A stretch of 64,000 nt of DNA from an uncultured Lachnospiraceae bacterium (lineage in GTDB: Bacteria; Bacillota; Clostridia; Lachnospirales; Lachnospiraceae). This document shows, piece after piece, positions 19,874 through 28,740 of the stretch. The notes beneath the pieces are model-generated. The model searched no databases. It saw only the letters and a program-made list of their open reading frames with translations, and had not been told where the DNA came from. Each line of letters begins with the position of its first letter. Positions within the stretch are counted from its first letter, which is position 1. Both the position numbers and the translations under genes were made by a program. The DNA lies in the NCBI GenBank assembly GCA_946403625.1, contig CAMJAP010000003.1:1-64000 (forward strand), in the 5' to 3' direction.

Positions 19874-20845
19874 TTACATACGGGCCAAAGATATGCCATA
19901 GGGATTGAGCGCATCCCTGTGGCTTTTTTTGATGAATTCCCGGTACTGGGTCGGGGTACAGTCCAGGAATTTCTTAAAGATCTTGTTGTAATAGCTGGCA
20001 TTGTGAAAACCGACGGCCAGGGACAGCGTCTGTATGGAATCGGCGGAAGCATCGGCGCGCTGCATACGACGGGCCGATTCAAACACGCGGTAGATCAGCA
20101 GATGGTCAAAGGGGGCCAGTCCGGTGGTGCGTTTGAAGCAACGGCAGCATTCGCTCTTGCTGACATGAATACTCTCGGCGATGTGATCTAAGGTAATGGA
20201 TTCCCGGTAGTGTTCCTGAATAAAAAGAATGGCTTTTTTGACCCGTTCTTCATCCAGCAGGGCACGTACCGATACCTGTCTTTGGGCGGAAGCATCTTTT
20301 TCCAACAGCTGCAGCCACAGACGGCAGAGCATACCTTTGGTCTCCAGCTCATAGCCGTATTCCTTTTTCAGGTTGGCATCCAGAATGGCATCGACACATT
20401 CCAAACCGCGACGGCCGTAAGCATCGCTGCGGTCCAGTACCACATGGGTAAAATCCGTATCCATAATGAGCGGGGAAAAATACTTTGCCGACAGAAAGGA
20501 ACCGTCTTCGAAAAGATAGGACGGATGGAACAGCGTGGAAAGGATCACGCACTTTTCCGCATTTGCCGGACGAATGGAATGCAGGCGGTTTTGGTTGATC
20601 CAGATTGCGGTGCCGGCCGGAACGAGGACTTCTTCCTCTCCGACGGTAAAGATCGCCTGTCCCTCACGCACCAGATCGATCTCCATTTCATCATGCCATT
20701 GGGGACGCACCCGTTCCATAAACATATGGGACAGGTCAATATAATAGACGCCGATCGGATAATCGGCATTGGTATGCTCAAAATAATCTTCAAAGACCTC
20801 GGCTGCCATAGCAAAAATCTTATCATAAATCCCGCGGTTTTTCAA
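19874..20845 (-). CDS. AraC-family transcriptional regulator with cupin-like sensor
   Basis: The 323-residue protein has an N-terminal cupin-type ligand domain (about 30-140, with RVRPQWHDEMEIDLVREG) and a C-terminal double HTH (about 225-320: ITLDHIAESIHVSKSECCRCFKR and LAVGFHNASYYNKIFKKFLD). The frame opens at a TTG (20845) without a convincing ribosome site; the in-frame ATG at 20809 is an alternative. It is divergent from the sugar-binding/GGDEF gene and the GH5-GH3 operon, so it is a good candidate for controlling them, probably in response to a sugar. Confidence 0.88.
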   Translation of the reverse strand: MKNRGIYDKIFAMAAEVFEDYFEHTNADYPIGVYYIDLSHMFMERVRPQWHDEMEIDLVREGQAIFTVGEEEVLVPAGTAIWINQNRLHSIRPANAEKCVILSTLFHPSYLFEDGSFLSAKYFSPLIMDTDFTHVVLDRSDAYGRRGLECVDAILDANLKKEYGYELETKGMLCRLWLQLLEKDASAQRQVSVRALLDEERVKKAILFIQEHYRESITLDHIAESIHVSKSECCRCFKRTTGLAPFDHLLIYRVFESARRMQRADASADSIQTLSLAVGFHNASYYNKIFKKFLDCTPTQYREFIKKSHRDALNPYGISLARM

Positions 20846-20959
20846 ATCATACTGATCCGCAGGCTATTCCCAAAAGCCAAAAGCCATGATATACTTATAG
20901 TCGGGTATCTGTCTTATGTACATGAAGAGTTGCTCTTTGGAGTAAACGGGGGAAATGCT

Positions 20960-22828
20960 ATGGTTGGTAACCGAAAAGTAGCAGCATTGTGCACATCTCG
21001 TATCTATGATCTGCAAGTCTATGATTATATACTTTCACTGTGTGACCGGTTAAGAGAACAGGGATTTTTCCTGTGGATCTATTCCATCAATGAGGATCTG
21101 TATTGGGTTGAGGATCATATTCCTTCCGAAGCGGAGATTTTTTCCTATATCGACTATGAAAAAGCGGATATCGTGATCCTGATGGATGAAAAGATCAAGA
21201 ATCACACGATCGCAAGAAAGATCATCGAAGACGCAAAGGAACATGATAAGCCGGTGGTGGTGATCGACGGTGAGTATGAAGGCTGCAGCGATGTGCGTTT
21301 TGATTTTGCGGCAGGTTTTGAATCGGTGATGCGTCACGTGATGGAAAATCATGTGGTGAAGAATCCGCATTTTATGGGCGGATATAAAGATAATGTGTTT
21401 TCGGAAGAACGCAAGCAGATCTTCCGCAGGGTGATCGAAGAGTATGGGATCCCCTACGATGAAGAGCGTATGGTCTGCTACGGTGACTACTGGGCGATGC
21501 CGGCCAGAAGAGCGACGGAGGCGATCATCGCAAGCGGAGACATCCCGGATGCGCTCTTCTGCGCCAATGATTTTATGGCGATCAATGCCTGTGATGTCTT
21601 TAAACTGCATGGCTACCGTGTTCCGGAAGACGTGATCGTTACCGGTTTTGACGGCTATGACGAAGCCTATCTGAACACGCCGGGAATGACCACGGTGGAC
21701 TGCATCTTAAAAGAACTGGCCGAGATGACGGTGCAGGCGGTGGATTATTGTATGTCGGGGGGAGAGACGAAGGCGTTTCGCGTGATCCCCAAACTGATAC
21801 CCAACGAATCCTGCGGCTGTCCCCGTTGTTCCTACATCGGACGGGCATCCGTCAGTACCTTTAATGACCGGTTTTACCGTTATCAGGATGATGTGCGCCT
21901 AACCCATGACTGTGTGACCAAGATGATCATGTCGGGAACCTTATCCGAAGCGGTTTCCAATATGGATAACAAATATACGGATCATATGTGCTGCGTGGTA
22001 AAGTCGGAGTGTTTCCGCAAGGAGCGCAATTTCTTTACCGAGGAGCCCTGGGATTCGGCTTACAATCTGGTCTACGATCCCGAGTATTCGGACGGGGAGC
22101 GGATCGTGTTTGACAAACGGCAGGTGATGCCGGATCTGGAGGCACGAATGGACAGCGGCTATCCGCTGATCTTCCAGGGGCTGGACTATATGGACTGTAC
22201 GATGGGCTATGTCGTTTATTTCTATGACAGCTATAACGTGACGGATTATGCCAAGACCGCGACACTCACGGAAATGGTGAACCAGGGACTGGGCGGTTAT
22301 ATCAATATGCAGTACCAGCAATACCTGATGTCACGTATGAAAGAAATCTACAAGATCGATGCGCTGACGGGGCTGCACAATCGTCTGTCCTTTAGGGAGG
22401 CGTTTGAAGCGATACAAAACGACCCGGAGATGGAAGGAGCACCGCTTTTGGTATTTATGGCAGATCTGGATTATCTGAAACGGATCAACGACGGCCATGG
22501 ACATCAGGCGGGAGACCAGGCAATCGAAGCCGTGGCCAAAGCACTGCAGACAGCATGTCCGCCGGATGCACTGTGCGTAAGGTTTGGCGGAGACGAGATG
22601 CTGGCGTTTGTGCCGGGCGGCGGAGATGCGGAAGAGATTTTGGACTACATAACGCAACGGCTGGAAATGCGCAGCAGGGAACTGGGATTTCGAATCTCGG
22701 CAAGTTGCGGTTCGTATCTGACCACGATCAGCAAGGATATGGATCTGCAAAATGTGATCGGTATCGTGGATAAAAAAATATATGAAGTGAAAAAAGCCAG
22801 AAAAAACAATCATCAGGAGGTTTTATAA
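20960..22828 (+). CDS. Cytoplasmic sugar-binding-type (LacI-like) domain fused to a GGDEF domain
   Basis: The frame is open much further upstream, antisense to the AraC gene, but the ATG at 20960 follows GGGGGA and starts the domain. Residues about 1-290 form a LacI/periplasmic-binding type 1 fold (VAALCTSRIYDLQVYDYIL, DALFCANDFMAINACDVF, VIVTGFDGYDEA) without a DNA-binding N terminus or signal peptide. A middle region follows, then a GGDEF domain (about 455-615: DALTGLHNRLSF, MADLDYLKRINDGHGHQAGD). The signature is RFGGDEM instead of GGDEF, and I see no RxxD inhibitory site. It should make c-di-GMP under control of a small ligand. The GH5 gene starts three bases later. A paralogue is at 48752-50674. 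Confidence 0.87.
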   Translation: MVGNRKVAALCTSRIYDLQVYDYILSLCDRLREQGFFLWIYSINEDLYWVEDHIPSEAEIFSYIDYEKADIVILMDEKIKNHTIARKIIEDAKEHDKPVVVIDGEYEGCSDVRFDFAAGFESVMRHVMENHVVKNPHFMGGYKDNVFSEERKQIFRRVIEEYGIPYDEERMVCYGDYWAMPARRATEAIIASGDIPDALFCANDFMAINACDVFKLHGYRVPEDVIVTGFDGYDEAYLNTPGMTTVDCILKELAEMTVQAVDYCMSGGETKAFRVIPKLIPNESCGCPRCSYIGRASVSTFNDRFYRYQDDVRLTHDCVTKMIMSGTLSEAVSNMDNKYTDHMCCVVKSECFRKERNFFTEEPWDSAYNLVYDPEYSDGERIVFDKRQVMPDLEARMDSGYPLIFQGLDYMDCTMGYVVYFYDSYNVTDYAKTATLTEMVNQGLGGYINMQYQQYLMSRMKEIYKIDALTGLHNRLSFREAFEAIQNDPEMEGAPLLVFMADLDYLKRINDGHGHQAGDQAIEAVAKALQTACPPDALCVRFGGDEMLAFVPGGGDAEEILDYITQRLEMRSRELGFRISASCGSYLTTISKDMDLQNVIGIVDKKIYEVKKARKNNHQEVL

Positions 22829-22830
22829 CA

Positions 22831-23868
22831 ATGGGTAAGTTTGAAGGGTTTCAGAAGGGTGTAAATCTCGGCGGCTGGATCTCTCAGTTCGCAAAATACG
22901 ACAAGGCACACTTTGACAGCTTTATCACCAAGAAGGACATCGAAAGCATCGCATCGGTCGGCTTTGATCATGTGCGTGTCCCGGTGGATTACAATGTGCT
23001 GGAGGACGAAGACGGCAATCCGATCGAGAGCGGTTTTGCTTACCTGGAGAACTGCCGTGCATGGTGCGAAGAGTTCGGGCTGAATATGCTGATCGACCTG
23101 CACGAGTGCTACGGATATTCCTTCGATCCGCTCAAGAAAGATATGGACCGTAAGGCATTCTTTTATGACGATGCTCTGCAGGCGCGTTTTATGAAACTGT
23201 GGAAAGAGATCGTAAAACGTTTTGCGGCATATCCGAAGCAGGTGGCATTTGAGCCGCTGAACGAAGTGGTACTTTACGAAGTGGCAGACGCCTGGAATTC
23301 AATTTTGACCAAGTACATCAAGATGGTACGCGAACTGGCACCGGAGAGCTATATCGTTGTCGGCGGTGTATGCTACAACAGTATTACGACGGTACATCTG
23401 CTGGATGTTCCTTTGGATGACAAGATCGTCTACAACTTCCACTGCTATGAGCCGATCATCTTTACGCACCAGGGCGCATACTGGGTGGACAAGATGCCGA
23501 CGGATTTCCGTGTGGGCTATCCGAAGACTTTGAAGGAATATCAGGAAGTAAGCAACAGCCTGGCAACGGATCTGGCCGGCGCGGTATTTACCGAGGGTAT
23601 CAGCGAGATCGGCGAAGGCTTCTATGAAGACCTGTTTGCACCGGCACTGGAGAAGGCAAAGAAAGACGGCATTCCTCTGTATTGCGGTGAGTACGGTGTG
23701 ATCGACCTGGCAGATCCGGAAGACCGTCTGCGCTGGATGAAGGACATCCACGGCGTATTCAACAAGTACGGCATCGGCCGCGCACTGTGGAACTACAAAG
23801 AAAAAGATTTCGGTATGGTGGACGACAGTTTCGCATCGATCCGCGACCGTTTTATGGAGATTTTGTAA
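22831..23868 (+). CDS. Cytoplasmic GH5-family glucanase
   Basis: This 345-residue TIM-barrel enzyme has no signal peptide. It starts KGVNLGGWIS and has HVRVPVDYN, LIDLHECYG, the acid/base Glu145 in FEPLNEV, FHCYEPIIFTH and the nucleophile Glu287 in LYCGEYG. It should cut beta-1,4- or mixed-link gluco-oligosaccharides that have already entered the cell. AGGAGG precedes the ATG. It lies between the sensor/GGDEF gene and a GH3 gene, in one apparent operon. I see no transporter beside it. Confidence 0.92.
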   Translation: MGKFEGFQKGVNLGGWISQFAKYDKAHFDSFITKKDIESIASVGFDHVRVPVDYNVLEDEDGNPIESGFAYLENCRAWCEEFGLNMLIDLHECYGYSFDPLKKDMDRKAFFYDDALQARFMKLWKEIVKRFAAYPKQVAFEPLNEVVLYEVADAWNSILTKYIKMVRELAPESYIVVGGVCYNSITTVHLLDVPLDDKIVYNFHCYEPIIFTHQGAYWVDKMPTDFRVGYPKTLKEYQEVSNSLATDLAGAVFTEGISEIGEGFYEDLFAPALEKAKKDGIPLYCGEYGVIDLADPEDRLRWMKDIHGVFNKYGIGRALWNYKEKDFGMVDDSFASIRDRFMEIL

Positions 23869-23878
23869 AGGAGTTTAT

Positions 23879-26131
23879 ATGCGTCCAAATAAAAAAGACA
23901 CAGAAAAAAAGATCGAAGCTCTGTTGCAGGAACTGACCCTGGAAGAGAAATCGCGTCTGATCCATGCATCGGAATTTTTCCGCTCGGGCGATGTGCCGAG
24001 ACTGGGGATTCCCAAGATCACCATGTCGGACGGCCCGATGGGTGTGCGCAATGACTTTTATCCGGCCAAATGGCGTCCGGTCGGAACCACGGCGGATGCC
24101 GTAAGCTACCTGCCCTGCAACACGGCGATCGCATCGACCTGGAACCGTGAGCTGGCCTATGATTCCGGTCGTGTGCTGGGACGCGAGGCCAGAGGACGTG
24201 GTAAGGATATGATCCTGGCGCCGGGCATCAATATCAAGAGAAATCCCTTGTGCGGCAGAAACTTCGAGTATATGAGCGAGGATCCGTATCTGATCGCAGA
24301 GATGGTGGTACCGCTGATCGAAGGCATCGAGGAAAACGATGTCTCCGCATGCGTAAAGCATTTTGCCTGCAACGCCCAGGAATGGGAACGTCTGTGGGTG
24401 AATGTGGAACTGGACGAGCGTACCCTGCGTGAGATCTATCTGCCGGGCTTTGAAGCTGCAGTCAAGCGTGCAAAGACCAAAGCGCTGATGGGATCTTACA
24501 ACCTGGTGCGCGGCGAACACGGCAGTCAGAGCAAATTCCTGCTGACCGAGATCCTGCGTAAGGAATGGAAGTACGACGGACTGGTGGTTTCGGACTGGGG
24601 CGCGATCCACGATACCAAGGCAGCAGCCGAAAGCGGTCTGGATATCGAGATGAGCGTGTTCCCGAACTTTGACGAATATTTCCTGGCCAATCCGGTGATC
24701 GAAGCCGTGAAGAAGGGCGAGATCGCGGAAGCGGATCTGGATAAGAAGGTACGCAATATCCTGCGCTTTATGTTGCGGGTGCGCCTGATCGAGATCGAAA
24801 TGAAAGCGCAGAAAAACGGCAAGACCAGCGCGAAGGCTGTGCCGGTAGCCGATCGTGATCCGGGATATTTTAACGGTTCCGCGATGCATCTGTATGCAAA
24901 GAAGACCGCCAGAGAAGCGGTGGTTATGCTGAAGAACGAGAAGCACCGTCTGCCGATCAAACCGTCACAGACCAGGAAACTGCTGGTGATCGGTAACAAT
25001 GCGGATCGTTTGCAGTCCAACGGCGGCGGCAGCGGCGAGATCAAGGCGCTGTATGAAGTGACACCGATCATGGGACTCACACGCGAGTACGGCGGCAACA
25101 CCGAAGTGCGTTTCACACCGGGCTATTATGTACCGAGAAAGATCCGCCCGGAGGTGAGCTGGCAGGAAGACAGTGTATCGCCGGAAGTAATGCTGGATGC
25201 CGAGGATCGTGACAAACGCAAAAACAGTGCCAAAGAAAAAGAACTGATTAAGAAATATCGTGAGGAAGCCGTACGTCTGGCAAAGGAATATGACGAGGTT
25301 GTGATCGTCGGCGGTCTGGATCATGAATATGATACGGAAGGCTGTGATCGTAAAGATCTGAAACTGCCCTATCAGCAGGATGCACTGATCAATGCGGTGC
25401 TGGATGTAAATCCGCGGGCCGTAGTAGTGATGCTTGCCGGCAGTCCGGTGGATATGACGGCTTGGAGTGACCGCGCACAGGCGATCCTGTGGATGGCATA
25501 CAACGGTATGGAAGGCGGAACGGCGCTGGCCGAGGTGATCAGCGGTACCGTCAATCCGAGCGGCAAACTGCCGGAATCCCTGCCCTCCGATTTTAAGAAG
25601 ACATCGGCAGCAGTGCTCGGTGACTATCCGGGACGCAAGTTGACCGCGGCAGAGAAGAAGAAAATGAACGCAACTCTGACGCAGACGTTCCGGGACGGTG
25701 TCTTTGTCGGCTATCGTTTTTATGAGAAATATAATGTGCCGGTACAGTACGAATTCGGCTATGGCCTGTCCTATACGGAATACAAGTACAGCGGCATGAC
25801 GGTGGAGAAAGCAAACGGCAAGGATGCGCTCTTTACCGTATCCGTCAAGGTGAAGAATACCGGACATGTCACCGGAAAAGAAGCGGTGCAGCTTTATGTC
25901 GGTGAAAAGGTTGTGTCGGAAGATAACCCCATCAAGGAGCTGAAAGGCTTTGACAAAGTGGAACTGGAACCGGGCGAAGAAAAGACGGTGCGATTCACAC
26001 TGACCGCAAAAGACTTTTCACATTTCAGCAACGAAAGCAACACCTGGCAGCAGATGAAGGGCAGGATGGTCATCTATATCGGTGCCTCCAGTGCCGACAT
26101 TCGAGCCAAAAAAGAAGTCACATTGAAATAG
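23879..26131 (+). CDS. GH3-family beta-glucosidase
   Basis: The 750-residue enzyme has no signal peptide. The N-terminal barrel has KITMSDGPMGVR, GINIKRNPLCGRNFEYMSED and VSACVKHFACN, with the nucleophile Asp239 in VVSDWGA. The (alpha/beta)6 sandwich and a C-terminal fibronectin III-like domain (about 650-750, with VQLYVGE and ELKGFDKVELEPGE) follow. It would release glucose from the non-reducing ends of the products of the preceding GH5 enzyme, ten bases upstream. GAGTTTAT precedes the ATG with AAAGGAG. The exact substrate is not determined. Confidence 0.93.
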   Translation: MRPNKKDTEKKIEALLQELTLEEKSRLIHASEFFRSGDVPRLGIPKITMSDGPMGVRNDFYPAKWRPVGTTADAVSYLPCNTAIASTWNRELAYDSGRVLGREARGRGKDMILAPGINIKRNPLCGRNFEYMSEDPYLIAEMVVPLIEGIEENDVSACVKHFACNAQEWERLWVNVELDERTLREIYLPGFEAAVKRAKTKALMGSYNLVRGEHGSQSKFLLTEILRKEWKYDGLVVSDWGAIHDTKAAAESGLDIEMSVFPNFDEYFLANPVIEAVKKGEIAEADLDKKVRNILRFMLRVRLIEIEMKAQKNGKTSAKAVPVADRDPGYFNGSAMHLYAKKTAREAVVMLKNEKHRLPIKPSQTRKLLVIGNNADRLQSNGGGSGEIKALYEVTPIMGLTREYGGNTEVRFTPGYYVPRKIRPEVSWQEDSVSPEVMLDAEDRDKRKNSAKEKELIKKYREEAVRLAKEYDEVVIVGGLDHEYDTEGCDRKDLKLPYQQDALINAVLDVNPRAVVVMLAGSPVDMTAWSDRAQAILWMAYNGMEGGTALAEVISGTVNPSGKLPESLPSDFKKTSAAVLGDYPGRKLTAAEKKKMNATLTQTFRDGVFVGYRFYEKYNVPVQYEFGYGLSYTEYKYSGMTVEKANGKDALFTVSVKVKNTGHVTGKEAVQLYVGEKVVSEDNPIKELKGFDKVELEPGEEKTVRFTLTAKDFSHFSNESNTWQQMKGRMVIYIGASSADIRAKKEVTLK

Positions 26132-26137
26132 TTTTTT

Positions 26138-26192
26138 GCCTTCCCCTCGCTTGCGGGGGGAAGGTGTCGCGAAGCGACGGATGAGGGGCAGA
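26138..26192 (+). repeat. Interspersed palindromic repeat, best-preserved copy
   Basis: The order of blocks is TGCCTTCCCC, a hairpin CGCTTGCGGGGGG, GGAAGGTG, a second hairpin GTCGCGAAGCGAC, then GGATGAGGGG. CCTTCCCC and GGGGAAGG are complementary arms. Degenerate copies are at 1917, 6612 and 48712, all between genes and in the same orientation. Confidence 0.65.
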
Positions 26193-26211
26193 TGAGGGGC
26201 GGCCAGACAAA

Positions 26212-26271
26212 AGAACCGTCCCCTTGTCGGAAGACCGGCGGAGGGGCAGACATAAGAACCGTCCCCCTGTC
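26212..26271 (+). repeat. Tandem pair of short AGAACCGTCCCC repeats
   Basis: AGAACCGTCCCCTTGTC (26212-26228) and AGAACCGTCCCCCTGTC (26255-26271) differ by one base and are 43 bases apart. A third copy with a T substitution is at 63553-63569. No coding potential is seen. Confidence 0.6.
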
Positions 26272-26297
26272 CGGCATTTCGTAACGAATCAAAAGAG

Positions 26298-26331
26298 AAA
26301 GCGCATGAATATGGATTGCGCTTTTTTTGTA
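26298..26331 (+). terminator. Intrinsic terminator after the GH5-GH3 region
   Basis: AAAGCGCA and TGCGCTTT are separated by 11 bases and followed by T5. It lies 167 bases after the GH3 stop, beyond the repeats, and overlaps the -35 of the next promoter. Confidence 0.75.
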
Positions 26332-26344
26332 CAAATCCTATAAT
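26316..26344 (+). promoter_or_regulatory. Promoter at the head of the exosortase locus
   Basis: TTGCGC and TATAAT are spaced by 17 bases. The -35 lies inside the descending arm of the terminator hairpin at 26298, so the upstream terminator and this promoter share bases. Confidence 0.6.
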
Positions 26345-26391
26345 AAAACCATAGAGCTTTTATACAAATGCACGATATTTCGGGAGGCATG

Positions 26392-26835
26392 ATGGCGGAT
26401 CGGGCAGCTGGGAATCAAACGAAACAGAATCTGGATGACCGGTATTGCTTCCGTTATTTCATACCGATCACCCACAGTGCGGACAATGTGTTGGAACACA
26501 GACATTCGCATACTTTGGAGATCACGACCTATATCTGCCTGCTCTCCGGGTTCATTCAGGACGATATTCCCGGTGGCGTTCAGAACGGGGCGAAGAAAAG
26601 AAGCCTGGAGAAATTCGGTGAGATCGAAAAGTACGCATCGGCATTTTTGAAGCGGTACGAAGGTAAGTATCTGAATGCGATGGAAGAATTCGGCGGGGAT
26701 GCGAGTATTGAGCATGTGGGCGATGTGATCTATCAGGTGATGAGTGAATATCTGCTCAAGGAACAGTTGTTTCTGGAACGACTGGAGATCGGAGAAAATC
26801 CATTAAGAGTATATGTGGTATCAACTTATTTGTAG
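26392..26835 (+). CDS. 6-pyruvoyl-tetrahydropterin synthase (QueD)-fold protein, first of two
   Basis: I chose the ATG at 26392 because GGGAGG lies just upstream; ATGs at 26368 and 26389 are in frame too. The 147 residues match the PTPS/QueD pattern: the putative zinc histidines His28 (PITHSAD) and His38/His40 (HRHSHTLEI), then FGEIEKYASAFL, KYLNAMEEF, the partly conserved SIEHVGDVIYQ, and a terminal strand NPLRVYVVS. The catalytic Cys that normally precedes the HxH motif is missing. A second such protein is encoded at 31802. No other queuosine or pterin gene is nearby. It probably belongs to the exosortase locus, but its role there is unknown. Confidence 0.68.
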   Translation: MADRAAGNQTKQNLDDRYCFRYFIPITHSADNVLEHRHSHTLEITTYICLLSGFIQDDIPGGVQNGAKKRSLEKFGEIEKYASAFLKRYEGKYLNAMEEFGGDASIEHVGDVIYQVMSEYLLKEQLFLERLEIGENPLRVYVVSTYL

Positions 26836-27017
26836 TTTGTGCCGATATATATAAAATAGGGGACTGTCAAAAAGGAAGTTTCCGAGAGGGGGATTACAGA
26901 AAGAATATATGAGGGAGAGCGTATCCAGGGAAGGATGCGCGTGCTTGAGGGGGCACGATCCAAACAGACGTAAAAAGGCGGCTGTATGTGTGTGCAAAGG
27001 CATGATGAGGAGCATGG
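26836..27017 (+). other. Unassigned 182-base leader before the surface protein gene
   Basis: No protein or known riboswitch is recognisable. Two mutually exclusive hairpins can be drawn: GTATCC with GGATGC (about 26921-26938), and GGAT-bulge-CGTGC with GCACG-ATCC (26933-26961). This is the arrangement of a switch, but it could be chance. GAGGAG at 27006 is the ribosome site of the next gene. Confidence 0.3.
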
Positions 27018-28739
27018 ATGCATATGAAGAGAAATGTAGTAGAAAAAACAGTCTTTAAGAAGTGCGCAAAAAAATGGCTGGCATTGCTTTCTGCAGTGCT
27101 GGCCTTTTCGGCTTATACACCTGCAGGCAGCTATGTATATGCGGCAGAAGAGCAGGAAGAAAGTGAGCATTCCGCAGAAGAATCCGAAGAAACAACAGAA
27201 AATACCGAAGCGCAGGAAACTTCCGGTGAAGGGCAGGATGCGGTTTCGGAAGAAACATCCGAAGCGAATTCTTCGGAGGAGTCTGCTTCCGAAGAGTCTT
27301 CCGATGCGGCAGCAGACGCGCAGACCAATGAAGACGAGGCTTCCGGATCCGCAGAGGATACGACGGCTTCGGATGCAGAGGAAATGGACGGGACGCAGGA
27401 AGGCGATGGGGAAACTCAGCCGGAAGAAGATGTGAATCCCGAAGAAACTATGGAAGAAGAGGGAACGGAAGAAGATCCTTTTGCGGATCCGAATGCGCTG
27501 GATCTGGACGGCCTGATGGAAAAAGAAGGAATGCAGGGCAAGGAGATCCAACTGGAAGAAGTTTCGGAAGAGGAAGAAGAATACGAAGAAGCCATCTATG
27601 ACGGTATTGTGATCGACGGAAAGTTTTCGGACTGGGACGGCGTGAGCAAGACGGATGCCGGCGGAACGAGCGACTATCAGGATTTTGTCGAAGCGGTAGC
27701 GGTATTCCAGGATGGCGATTATATCTATGTATATATCCGCGATACCGGGATCGGCGCGGCAGCGTGGTCCGGCCCGCATGGAAACGGACAGTATTCGCTG
27801 GTAACGGATCTGGGCTATTCGGTATTGTTCCAGTTACACGCAACGGATAACGGATCCCATGTGAGCATCTCCGGGGTGAACGGAGCGGAGTGTGCATATT
27901 ATACCAAGGGCTGGGGCTATAGCGGCGAGTGGGAGATCTCGATCCCGGTTTCGGAATTGCCGTACAGTCGCGGAAGCTTTGCTTTCGGTTATTATCAGGC
28001 TGATCCGTTTATCGGTGAAGTAGCAGACCAGCGGGAAAAGGACGAAACCACCGGCAATACCACCGGCGAAGGCAGCGACGGACAGGATGAGGAACTGATC
28101 ATTTTTGACGGAATGTACGGGGACTGGAGTTCCTATCCGCACACACTGATCCACTATGCGACCTCCGGTACCTGGGAAAAATATGTGGACGGCGAAGGCG
28201 CGCTGTACACGGCAGGCAACAATCTGTACGGCCATGTGGTAACCCGCATGGGTGCGCACCTGACCGAGCATGGCGAGGAGATGCAGTACGGTGTGGTATT
28301 GCGCATCAATCAGGATAATAATCTGTGGTTCGAATTCCGTCTGATCGATGTGGATGCGAACGGCAGGATTAACTGGAATGTAAATGTGGCAGATCAGGAG
28401 AACGGTACGCACGAGTATTATATCGTGGATACCAGAGGCTGGTCGAATGCTGCAACGCTGGAAGATATCACCCAGGGCAATAACATCTACGGGCGTATGC
28501 GCATTACCAAGGGCGATATCTCCGATGAAGCAGAGTGGAAACTGGATCTGGGACTGATCGCGGAGCACTTCGGTTTGGAGGAGACCGATCTGCAGGTGCT
28601 CGAAGTAAGATATGAAAGGATCGGAGACAAGTGGCTGCAGACGGCAGGCGCTTCGACCGGACCGGTGGCAGGTATCCTGCTCAGCATGGCGGCAGCGGGC
28701 TCCGTTATGGTGCTGCAGCGTCGCAAAAAGGTGAACTGA
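27018..28739 (+). CDS. Exported surface protein with exosortase-type (Firmicu-CTERM-like) C-terminal signal
   Basis: A signal peptide (about 1-42) is followed by a very acidic Glu/Ser/Asp/Thr stalk (43-192) and two beta-rich domains that each open with a DGxxxDW motif: IDGKFSDWDG (about 199) and IFDGMYGDWS (about 362). The C-terminal 28 residues form a sorting-type tail: a short STGP segment, one membrane helix and the basic end QRRKKVN. The exosortase gene follows two bases after the stop, so this is the natural candidate for its substrate. The DG-x-DW domains resemble family 9 carbohydrate-binding/DOMON-like folds. No enzymatic motif is seen. GAGGAG supports the start; ATGs at 27014 and 27024 are near. 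Confidence 0.8.
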   Translation: MHMKRNVVEKTVFKKCAKKWLALLSAVLAFSAYTPAGSYVYAAEEQEESEHSAEESEETTENTEAQETSGEGQDAVSEETSEANSSEESASEESSDAAADAQTNEDEASGSAEDTTASDAEEMDGTQEGDGETQPEEDVNPEETMEEEGTEEDPFADPNALDLDGLMEKEGMQGKEIQLEEVSEEEEEYEEAIYDGIVIDGKFSDWDGVSKTDAGGTSDYQDFVEAVAVFQDGDYIYVYIRDTGIGAAAWSGPHGNGQYSLVTDLGYSVLFQLHATDNGSHVSISGVNGAECAYYTKGWGYSGEWEISIPVSELPYSRGSFAFGYYQADPFIGEVADQREKDETTGNTTGEGSDGQDEELIIFDGMYGDWSSYPHTLIHYATSGTWEKYVDGEGALYTAGNNLYGHVVTRMGAHLTEHGEEMQYGVVLRINQDNNLWFEFRLIDVDANGRINWNVNVADQENGTHEYYIVDTRGWSNAATLEDITQGNNIYGRMRITKGDISDEAEWKLDLGLIAEHFGLEETDLQVLEVRYERIGDKWLQTAGASTGPVAGILLSMAAAGSVMVLQRRKKVN

Positions 28740-28740
28740 T

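Noticed and set aside
20210-20959. 250-codon N-terminal extension of the sensor/GGDEF gene
   Set aside because: It is antisense to a clear AraC gene, has low-quality protein sequence, and a proper ribosome site precedes the ATG at 20960.
26836-27017. c-di-GMP riboswitch upstream of the surface protein
   Set aside because: Although GGDEF genes are in the window, the conserved cores of neither c-di-GMP riboswitch class could be found here.
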